This document shows positions 41,201 through 53,200 of a stretch of DNA of 64,000 nt, piece by piece; position 1 is the stretch's first letter, and each line of letters opens with the position of its first letter. Under the pieces are notes generated by a model. That model was given only the letters and a program-made list of their open reading frames with translations, was not told the DNA's origin and did not search any database. This DNA comes from Anisus vortex (taxonomy: Eukaryota > Mollusca > Gastropoda > Planorbidae). Made by a program: the position numbers and the translations under genes. The stretch is taken from positions 19,641,038-19,705,037 of the forward strand of contig OX421494.1 in assembly GCA_949126835.1 (NCBI GenBank), in the 5' to 3' direction.

Positions 41201-44200
41201 GCCGAATGGTACTTTACTTTATTTATTTGGCCCCCTATAAAGGCTACAGCTGTTAAGGACTAGAAATATTCTATATTTTTATTCTATATTGAGACATTTA
41301 AGCATTATAGCAGTAACAGAAGAATGGCAATTTGCCAGAATGAATGGGCAACGCCTTTACAGCCTTCCTGTGGTACACATAGACTTGGTCACATATTGAC
41401 TAGGAAATACATTACAAAATAAATATCAGAGAAAGGCAAAGCTAGTGTTTCTATTTTGTGAGTCAGTGAGCTCCATGTCAAACACACTTACCTATACAAA
41501 ATTGCACTATCAAATACCAAAACACAAACAGGATTTAATGCGCATCGCTGAAGTACGCAAATAAAAAAAAAACGACATGAACAATTGAAGAAGAAATAAA
41601 CCCAGAAACCCAGTGACATTCAAATGTACACAAAAACATTCACGAACACCAACAGACGATAAGCAGAGAAACTAACAAATAAGAATATATATGTATTATA
41701 TACATGGAATATATATGTATTATACATATGGGGCACGGTTGTCGAACGGCAGCGCGTTCGACTGGCGATTCGAAGGTCTTGAGTTCGAATCCTGGTGCAG
41801 GCTTGGATTTTTTTTCCCGGGTGCTATGAAGCCATAAAATAATATATAGGTAGTAACTATATTAATAATTAAAAAGTCGAAATAAAACCCATTTTTGGAT
41901 ATTAAGAAAACCTATATCGGAAGTAGATATAGTCAAGTGACTGTCCATGCGGTCGGCAGTCTTTCTCATAACTCACAAGGAACGCAGGCAGTATTTTAGA
42001 CTCAGGAGAAATAAATAAAATTGTGTATTATGTTGATACTATAAAGCTATATTTGTTCATTGGATGTGAAGTGTCAACTGTTAATGAATTGTTATTAAAT
42101 TATATGCTGCAATAAGTCGTTCATTTATTATTTACAAGTTTGGAAGTTATATTGTGGTGATGTCGTCCATTTTGATGTTCAAATCAATCAAATAATTCAG
42201 CTACTGCAACTCAAATACTCTGAGAAGACTGGTGGTAATGTTTGATAGTCCAATAATAATAATAGGACATCAACAGGTTTGGTGGCAGCTAACGGAGAGA
42301 GAAGCTGAAGGATATAATATTATGTACTACAAACCACATGGAAAATTATGTGAGTACCAGTTTTTGAACAAAACTGAAGCCTGAGTCAATTATTTCAAAT
42401 ACATATACTATTTATATGATTGAGCACTATAATAGCTCTAAGAAAATATAACATTTGTACACCGATGACAAATATTTCATCATTGGAAAATTCGATACAA
42501 AAAATCGAAAAAAAGTGACTATACGCAGATCATTATTTAATATTTGCAACCGGAAAAAGTTTCGTTCCCACATGTTATCAACAAGGAACCTAAACTATAT
42601 ACATATGTTCAAGTCCGATGTTCAAATCCGATGTGACACAACCATGTGTTGAATTTTATGTAGCCTATGTTCAAATCCGATGTGACACGACCAGGTGTTG
42701 AAATCTGATATGTTGAAGTCCGATGTGCTTATCGGAAGATAAATAAATAACATTAAATAACTTTAAATATAATTAATATTTAATCTGTATACCAAAGACT
42801 TTGACATTAATTTTAATTAATGGTATACATTTTTTTCTTGTGTTCATTCTAAAATTGGATTATACCATACTGAAGTGGAAACTTGAAGCAACTCAACTTG
42901 ATACAGTGTGAACATTCATTGGATTATTAAATAATTAATTAAGTTTCTTCTGGATTTCTACTCTGGATTTACATTGCAGTAATTTCATACAGTGAATGTG
43001 TTTTCATTTGGATTATTAAGTAATCTTTAATTTAATCATATTTTTTACATTCATTAGTATGAATTATATATATATATATGTATTATTTATGTATAAAGCG
43101 GGCTTTGGTTGGCGGTAGTTTTTAATTAAATCTCTTGTCTATTCTTATTCTGTCTATCATCTATTTCTATTTCTTAAAAGAGATTGATTAGAAATGATTC
43201 TTTGTTAGGGTTATTTCTGTTAGTTGTCTTGACTTTGTTTGTTATTGTTAAGAATTATTAAAGTAAAATTACTATAGTCTTGTCAATGTTATACATGTTG
43301 TGATTCTTTGTCAAAAATTCCTCTATCATTTGTGGTCCAAGCAGCATTAGTGTATTGTGATTGTGTTTTTTTTCTATTGTTACTTGATATAATTTTTTTT
43401 GTTGTGTATTTTTTGAGATATCATTAATATGCATTGGTTAGTTTTTGCTCTCTGAGTATAATGGTCTATGGTAAGAACATTAACAATAATAAGTTCACCT
43501 AGATAATAATAATATGAATATTCACATTCATAAATATATAATTTAAGTAGTGCCCAATTACATGTAATTACAATTAACAAAATAATAATTGATATCTAAT
43601 ACATGTAACTACAAATGTACAAAATATTCACAATATAACAGGTAAAATAACCTAAATAAAAATAATATTGTGCTTTGCAGTGCTACTGTAATAATATTAT
43701 CTAGAATTTACATTGCTATTAATTATAGTAAAATTATTGTGTATTGGCATTAATGAAAATGTACTTCCAGTAATCACTATGAAAATGTACTTCCAATACT
43801 GATAATAATTACATCCATTTCAATTGCTCATAAGAATAATATCATAGTGGCTTATGATAACATTAATCTAATTGTTATATGCCATCCTCAATAAGAATAA
43901 TAATATTATCTATGTGCTACCATTGGTAATAATAAGATTGTACATTGCTTTGCGGAAAATAATTGTGCAACCTATATAGTAATAATAAGTCACAATAGTA
44001 AAAAGTGACTTGCACTTGCTTTAAACTCTACTATAAAATTGCTAATAATAATAAAATAAACAAGCCATAATAGAAAATGTGTCTTGGCTTAGCATACTTG
44101 TTGACATTCTAGCATTTTGCATTCTGAATTATAAACATTTTACTACAGCATAGGATTAAAAAAAAAAAAAAAAAAAAAAGTTGCTGTGATATTATATGAC

Positions 44201-47200
44201 TGCTCATTCTGTATTTAATAAATATTGTCATTCAGTAATATAAAAATGCTCATTCAGTAATTAATAAATATTGCCATCCAGTATAGGAATAAAACATTGC
44301 TGTACTATAAAATAGTGCATTATAATAATTGTACTGTACTATAATATAATAAATCTTGACATTCATAATAAATAATAATGGAGTCAAAGGTTCAATTACT
44401 CTATGACGAGGCTGAATTGTTGGCAAAAAAATATGGTATTACTGATAAGAAAGAATATCAGGAATTTGTTGAAAATAAAGTTAAACAATTGAAAAAAGAA
44501 TTAGCAGATAAGGAAAGAGATGAGCGAGCAGAATTAAGGGCTCATGAAATTAAACAAAAAGAACTTGATAATGAAATTAAACAAAAAGAAATAGAAATGA
44601 ATAAAGAAAAAGAGTTAAGAGAAACTCAGTTGAAAGAAACACAACTAAAATTAGCTCATGAATTGGAGTTGGCTAAATTACAAAATACTAAAGTTGAGCA
44701 AACAAATAATGAAAAATCAAAACATGGTGTTAGATTCAAAATGCCTCCTTTTGATGGGAAAGAGAAAATTGTTGATTTTCTAAATTTATTTGAAGCAACA
44801 TGTAAAGGATATGGGATTCCCATTTCAGAATATTACATTCACCTTATTCCACAATTGAAAGATAAGGGTAGGGAAGCACTATCACATATTGATAAAGAAA
44901 TAACTGATTATGCCATTATCAAAGAACAGTTAATAAAATTCTTTATCCACTCTGAGGATTATTACAGACAGAAGTTCCATAACTTTATCTTAACAGACAA
45001 GATAGAACCGAGAGCTTTTGTGTCTGAAGTGAAAACATTTTTACTTACCTGGTTAGACTTAGTAAAAATAGATACCAAAAATCCTAATGAGATTATAGAA
45101 ATCATGGTTGTTGATAAAGTATTAGAACAAGCTTCTAAACCATTGTTTACTCACATTATGGAAAGAAAAGTTAAGACAGTTGAGAGTTTGATAGATGCAA
45201 TCTCAAATTTTAAGGATAGTCATCCTAATGTAGAACTGACTAAACAAAATCAAACAGTAAATACAATTCAACATAGAAGAAGGAGCTATTCACCTCCTAG
45301 GTCTAGACATAATCAATTTGGCAATAGAAAAAAATTTGGTAATCAACCAAAATCTAATAATTATAGATGTATTTTTTGCAATGGTACAAACCATTCATCA
45401 GAATATTGTTACAGAAATAACAATGCAAGAGGTAGAAATTTCAATCCAAACTTCAATAGATCAAATGTTGATCATAGAGGTTTTTCAAATCAAAATTTTT
45501 CTAATTTTGATAATAGAAACTTTCCAAATCAGAATTTTTCAAATTTTGGAAACAGAAATATGCCAAATCAGAATTTTTCCAATAACAATGTGCCAAATCA
45601 ACATGTTGGAAGACAAGATTTTCCTAATACTCAAAACAGACCTCAATCAAATTTCCAAAATGGAAGAAATAGAGGAAAACTTAACAATTCCACATCTCAA
45701 TCTAATAATGTCATATTTGAAAACAGGGGTCAGTTAATACTTTTTCCTGCTTATGTGGAAGGAAAGACCACTTACTGTCTAAGAGACACCGGAAGTAGTA
45801 TAATATGTATAGATGAAAGTATCATTCCAAATCAGAAACCCACCAATATAATAAGAGTGGATACAATAAAACTTGCAAATGGTTCCACAATAAATTGTCC
45901 TGTCACTATAATAGACATTGATTGTCCTTGGCTCACTGGAAAAGCAGAAGCAGCCATAATGAAAAACTGTGTTGCACCTTTAATTATTGGTAATTCTTTC
46001 AATGTCAAACATGATAATAGTTTTGACATTTTTCAAAAATGGATGAATGAAAAATCCAATGACTTGAATTTGAAACCTGTTCTATTGCAAAATGAGAAGT
46101 TAGTAGATTTACCAGAACAAGAATTTTACCCTGCTCTACAAACTTTTAATTTCTTACAAACCATAGGAAAGTCAGAAAATAATATTCTCAATGAGACACC
46201 TAATATTGACTTATCCATAAATAATGAAAAGGATAATCCTATTCCCAAATGGAATGGAACAGAAAAACTAGAACAGTATGTAAGCAAATTTGAAAGTCAA
46301 TGTGAAATAAACAATGTACCAAAAGAATTACATGCTATTTCATTATGTAGACATTTAGAAGGTCATAAACAAATATTCAACATTGCTAAAAATCAAATAT
46401 CTGATTTTACTAAAATGAAGAGTGAGATATTATCATACATTGATAGTCCTCATAAAAAGGAAACCCAAATGAAAAAAACAGAAAATATAAGTTTAATAAA
46501 CATGCCTTTTGATGAGCTAACTCTAAAACAAGAACAGAAAGAAGATCCATACATAATTAAAATGGTATCAGAAATTGAAAAAGGTCAGGTTAAAAATAAA
46601 AACATTGAAATAATAAATGGAATTCTCTGTAGAAAGGACACTAAATTAGATGTAACTCAAATAGTTATACCTAAAACATTAACTGTCAAAGTAATGCAAA
46701 TTTCGCACAACAATGCATTGTCAGGTCATTTGAGTAGCAAGAAAACAGTTTGTAAACTTAAAAAGAATTTCTGGTGGCCTAAAATGGAAAAAGATTTGAA
46801 AACATTTATTAAAAGCTGTGATACCTGTCTTAGACATAATAAAAAAGATTCTAAACATAAGGCTCCAATACAAATGACAGATACCATAAATAAACCTTTT
46901 TACAAGATAGCAGTTGATATCAAAGAAAACATTCATAAGAACATGAGAAAACTAGAAGTTGGTAATAAAGTACTTGTTTATTTGCCAATTGGCAGTGGCA
47001 ATACTATGGAATGGAGAGGACCTTTTGAAATAATACTTAAGCTATCTGATGTATTTTACAAGGTTAACATTAATAACAAAGAGAAAATTGTTCATTTAAA
47101 CAATTTGAAAACTTATGAAGAAAACAAAGTGATTGAAAATAAATCAGAAGATAATAAAAATAAATCAGAACATGCAAAAATGACATTGAATAAATGTTGT

Positions 47201-50200
47201 GCAATTCTAAGAAACTATAACAGACAAAATAAAAGCAAAATAATTGAAATGGAAAATAAACCAGACAATGATATTAGTAAATCTGAACATAGAAAAATAA
47301 CATTGAGAAAATGTTGTGAAATTCTAAGGAATTTTAGCAGAGAACTCGGGTATAATCAATAGAATTATACATAGGAACAACTAAATTTATGGAAAGGATA
47401 TGATATTTTCAGTAACAGGTATAATGACATGATAACATTTTTTTTTCTTTGTAAAGAACAAATATGTAAATATGGATACTGGTATAAAATAATCTAATTG
47501 ATGAAAATAATGATTATCAGTTGGAAATTTTTTTATGTAGCCTCTGAACAGTTTGGTAAGACTGTTAAGCACATAAATTTTGTGGCCTCTGAACAGTGAA
47601 TCTGTTATGCCATATGTTAACATTAATATGCCTATGTAAGTCTTTAAAAAAGCATTAGAGAAATTGAAATAAGAATGATATAATAATGAAATGCCTATGT
47701 AAGACTCTAAAGTCAGAGCATTAGATGAGAATATTGTATTGTATTCATGTAAGACTAAAGATAGCATTGAAGCCAATAAATAAATGATACATATAAGACT
47801 CACAGGAAGATGAGCAGTGTAATATAAATATATAATTGAAGAAAAGACTTGAATAATTTGTGTAATATTTTATTGTAAACTAAGATTAAAGATAATCATG
47901 TTACATTGTAAGTAATGTTATTGAGAATATCAATCAATAATAATCAATAATAATCAATAAGAATCAATAAGAATATCAATTCAAAATAAATATTATGAAG
48001 ATATATATTCATAATAACCATGATGAGAATATCAATACAAAATGACAATTATAAAAAAAACCGACATTAGTATTATATTAATTTTGTTGTATAAAATAAT
48101 AAATGTTGTATGAAAAAATTTTTTTCATGGAATCTATTTAGATTTTGTGAGATAAAGATAATAGATAATCTTAACAGCCTTGATGAGTATTTAGCATAAT
48201 AATTATCGATACACATCATTGATATCCAATAGTTTATCTCACTATTACTGAAGTTGATTAGACAATACCTAAAGATAATTGTCTATGACTAATTGTCATA
48301 TAAACATTAGACATTATTCTTTGTGTCATATTTCTGCCTATAAATATGTTTTTTGATTGTTTGTACATATATTAAATGGATTTTTTCTCTATGTATTATT
48401 AAATGAATGATTATATGCATTAATTAAGATTAAGATAATTTTTTTTCATTATTGTAAACATTTTTCGTATCAAAAATAATAATAAATTATTATTTTTTCT
48501 CTGTGGTTGGGGGGTATGCTATGAAGCCATAAAATAATATATAGGTAGTAACTATATTAATAATTAAAAAGTCGAAATAAAACCCATTTTTGGATATTAA
48601 GAAAACCTATATCGGAAGTAGATATAGTCAAGTGACTGTCCATGCGGTCGGCAGTCTTTCTCATAACTCACAAGGAACGCAGGCAGTATTTTAGACTCAG
48701 GAGAAATAAATAAAATTGTGTATTATGTTGATACTATAAAGCTATATTTGTTCATTGGATGTGAAGTGTCAACTGTTAATGAATTGTTATTAAATTATAT
48801 GCTGCAATAAGTCGTTCATTTATTATTTACAAGTTTGGAAGTTATATTGTGGTGATGTCGTCCATTTTGATGTTCAAATCAATCAAATAATTCAGCTACT
48901 GCAACTCAAATACTCTGAGAAGACTGGTGGTAATGTTTGATAGTCCAATAATAATAATAGGACATCAACACCGGGACATGAGTCTACTCAGCTCGGATGG
49001 GTACCTGAGACTAGTTGGGGTAAAGTGACGTAGGCTGCCGTGGCCACAGAAACTGGTGAACGCTGCTTTACCAGCCCAATGATTAGTTTGGTCCGAATGG
49101 TACTTTACTATAGCCTATTATATATTTATATATTTGTTGCTTTTTTTTTGTGGGGGGGGGGGGGGGGTAAAAACGAAATTCTCATAAATAGAATACAAAA
49201 GAAGACGTTTAAAAAATGAAAATCAATTAAATAGATGCTGACAATGTTAAATCTAATAGACAAAACAAAACACAATAACAACATGTTACAGTGTTCAGAT
49301 AGACATGCGGACAAAAACACTTTTCTTATCCCATATATACGAGAACAAATGCATATAAGTACTCTTTCTTTCCGAGTGACATTCGGGTATGCGATGGGTT
49401 GTCTGAATAAACCAGGAAAACCAGCAACTTAACATCATTTAAAACCCTTATCAAAATGCAAGACTAGACTCAAACTCAAAGGATAAGTGATAACAGGTAT
49501 TAACAGGTAAGATAAGATACGTAAGTTAACCCGCCTAAAAAGAATGAACTTTTCCCAGAAGCAATTTTTTTTCACTCTTTTTTGTCTGTAGCGTTTCTAT
49601 TAAAAGATGAAACAATTTCGATCGAGGAGGAAGTTGTTCTGCTCCATTGAATGCTGGTATTTTTTTAAAAGGGGGGATAAGAAATAAAAGGGAGGTAATG
49701 AGGGAACTGAAGGAGGCAATAAATCTGATATTTACTTCGATGCTATTTATTCATGTTGTGATTGTACTTTTGCCATTCTTTTACTTTTGAGAAATACCAA
49801 CACGTATGCAAGTATCGAAATAATCTTCCCGAAATATGTACTTTCCCTTATGTTAACTTTTTTTCGTTAACAATTAAGGAATGAAAGGCAGAAAAAAAAA
49901 CTCGCAATGATTACTCACTGGACAGTGCTCTGTAAAATAACAATGTCAACCATCTTACTTTTCTTTGAACAGCGATTAACTATGGGGATCCCTATTCCTT
50001 TGACTGAACCCACTAGCACGCCTCCTCTGCTGTTTTATTGTAAGAGGATGACACAGCAACATCAACAATGTAAATCAGAACATTAAAAGAAACGTTTTGT
50101 CACGAGTCACGCATGACAGGAACGGATCTAGCTACTTATGCTGTATCATATGTTCAATGTAGTTTAGTTCTCGTCAAGTTTGTATAGTGGTATATGATGT

Positions 50201-53200
50201 TCTTAAATAACGATGGGCCAAGTGTCAAAGTGTCACTTAATTAGATTTAGTCATTTATGAGCCGGAATTTTATCTTTGTATCCGGCAAGTATTTAACTTT
50301 AGTACGTATATCTATTTATAGATCAGTGTTGAAGGAAGAGGTTTTATTTTAGCAACCATTCTTTGAGACATACTGTAATGTTATTAGTACACATTACTTC
50401 AAAGCAGCTCCAGTTCTAAAAATAAAACTTGGTGCAACTTTCCTACTATTGAAGAGCTAAGGTTTGGGATCCAGATTTTTTTTCTGTTTCAATTTTGAAT
50501 GTTTAGTCACGTGAATCGGGCCAAACATTGAATGCTCCCACAAGTCAACACATTGACTATCAACCATCGAGATTGAATCGGCGATTCTAAAGCTGTATGG
50601 ATATTGTAGATACCAGTTTGCCTCCCTTGTGTGTGTGTGTGTGCAAAATGAAAACACACAAATTACTTATAAGCTTAGATCTACCAATTCTTATTCTTAT
50701 TCGTTCTCAAAAGTTATGATTAGGAGGATTCAGACAACCAGTCCGATAGCTGTAACGAACCAATTATTTAATAAGCTTACGTCTATTATATAGAGAGAAC
50801 AGTAAGGCTACCACTTTAATAAATATACAATTCAAAATGTTCGTTAAATAAAAAGCTTTTTGTAAAACTTCTGGTTACAGTAATATAAACAAAAAAAAAT
50901 TGGGAACATCGAAGACAAAGAAAACAAGCCTTACGTTTAAAGCAATTAGCTTGGCCATGGCAAATGAGGGGATTGTTTTGGTAATACACAGAGAGTTGTT
51001 GACTCTTCTGAAGGAAGTCAATCATGTAATTATATCGTCAAGAAACTAGTTAACTTGAGCCGGTATTATTATGATTGATATAAGTGGTTTGTAAAAGGTA
51101 ATAGCGATATTAGAGCACGTTAAAGCACTATTAATTAATATATTGATAGTTGAAAATAAGCGATCATCCACAAACATCAAATATTGTTGAGCTATGAAGC
51201 TGTATGTTCACTAAATGCTCTAAGTCAGTGCTTCTCAAAGTGGTGGTCCGCGAGCCCTTTCTTGCCGGTCAGCAATGGGTGTGAAGATAAGTTCAACATT
51301 TCAAGACATTTTAACACACACAAGAAACAAAAAAACGGGAAGAAAATCTTTCCACGTTACAAATTTAACTTCAGAAACAGACATGTCAATGCATAAATAT
51401 AGTCTTCAAAGAAGAGAAAGGAACGGCTTGAATGTATTAACTGTATGGAATATAATCATATGCGATTTTTACAAACTAATATAGGTCGTAGCTAGTAGCT
51501 GTTATTATATAAAACAGGGTAACTTCACTGTACCTTCACCCGCATCATAATTAGTGGAAAAACAACACGATTTATAATGCTGTAAGTTGTAATAATGGAA
51601 TTACAAGTCAGTCATAAAAGATTGACTTGTATAAGGGGCAAGGGTGTTAACTCTCAGCAGCAATACGGCCCATTAGTATTAATAGGTTCTATCATCTAGT
51701 CTAAAAAAGGAAAGATGACAAAAAAATGGACACCAGTGGTCGTTACTACTCGTTACTACTAAAAATGTTTCGCCGGTTCGTGACACTTCCCAGAAGTTTA
51801 AGAATCACTGCTCTAAGTGATAGAAGTAAAAACAAAAGTTACTGATAGGATTAGAAGCTCATTACAGCCTACCAACGTTACTTAAAAGTAGGATTTAGAA
51901 CGTGAGAAAAATGCGAGACAACTAAAGATACCAACTAGTGATTTTTACAATTCATTGACTGATACAGATAAAAGTTATCACTGATGATACAATACATTGA
52001 CTGATAAAAGTTACAAGGAACACAAAAGGAAGGTCAAATCTTATCCTACACTTGTCTCTTTTTTTCTCGTTACAGGGCAAAATGTTTTTTTTTAATTGCA
52101 AACAACAACATACACAATTAATTTATTTTGCACCAGTTTATTCTCAATACAATCTCGATTATTTCCAATTTCATTCCGAATTCTTTCACAATTATATTAT
52201 ATATTACAGAGGCTCCTTCTATAAAGAAGAGTATTGCGTCCTACGCTCATCCGTGGTCCAAGTCTAGTCTTGCATCTTTATTAATGTTTTAAATGATGTT
52301 AAGTTACTGGTTTTCCTGGTTTGTTCAGGCAACCCGTTCCATGCCCTAATGCCACTTTTCTTTCATAATTTATTCACAATTCATTCATCCCTAAACTTTC
52401 TCTTCCCCGTACTTTTCTACTTCCAAACAGTATAATATGAATTCAAAATGATGCCATAAAATTGGTTTATTTTAAGTTTTAGAATAAAACATGGCAACAT
52501 AAAACATTACATGGATCAATTGTTTTCTGGTGAAATGGGTAATTGAACTAAATCAAATATAGTGTATGAGAGGAACTAATACTTTAAAATACAAGATACT
52601 GAAGTATTAATTTCACCACAATACACTATAACAAGTGTAACAAGTCTAACGCCATTAGTAAAGAAAAAAATGACAATTTAAAAATACTTTGAGAGAAAAG
52701 GTCAACAGAAGAGTTGTAATAATACAAATAACATTAAATAAAGTAAAGTCTAACTTAGAAATACAACACAATAACCTAAGAAAAAATAATTAGAAAGATC
52801 AATCAAGACCCTGAGAGTTAAAAATAATATTCTTGTCCATATATGAAAGGACACGTTTATAAATGCCCTCGTTTTTCTGCACGGATTGTGTGTCTGTGTG
52901 TGGGGTGGGGGCTTCTAGGCAATAAATGGCTTGTCTGTCTGATTTATCAAGAAAACCAACAAAATAACATCGTTTAAAGGATGTATGCAAGATCAAACTT
53001 AAACCAAGCAATAATCTTTGGTATAGACGTAGAGTTTTAAGTTTCTTGGCACTGTCTTATCCAATGAACTAACATGGGATATTAACTGCACTGATATCCT
53101 TAAGAAAGCAAGGCAGAGAATGTATTTTCTTAGAAAGCTTAAGTCCTGTGGGGTCAATAAAGTGATAATGACTAATTTCTATAGGGCTATTATTGAAAGC

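Larger units (their letters stand above)
41822..48970 (+). mobile_element. LTR retrotransposon, Ty3/Gypsy-type, non-autonomous, 7149 bp
   Basis: Two LTRs (41822-42275 and 48517-48970, 454 bp each) read as identical. They start TGCTATGAAG and end CATCAACA, the TG...CA pattern. The 5-bp duplication CCGGG (41817-41821 and 48971-48975) proves insertion into a SINE. A primer-binding site follows the 5' LTR. One ORF (44378-47362) has Gag, protease and integrase-end features in the Gypsy order, but no reverse transcriptase, RNase H or integrase catalytic core. Mobilisation would need enzymes from a related element. LTR identity implies a recent insertion. It lies in intron 1 of the PH gene, in opposite orientation to that gene. 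Confidence 0.96.
49113..53032. other. Part of the PH gene intron 1, repeat-rich, no gene seen
   Basis: Contains a poly-G run near 49148, a copy of a dispersed repeat at 49390-49480 (ACCAGGAAAACCAGCAACTT), the hAT MITE at 51226-51810, a reverse copy of the dispersed repeat at 52215-52350 and another related piece near 52925-53005. The rest is AT-rich intron. Confidence 0.5.

Noticed and set aside
51184..51484. ORFs of about 70 codons inside the 585-bp MITE
   Set aside because: No resemblance to hAT transposase or any domain; interior of a non-autonomous element.
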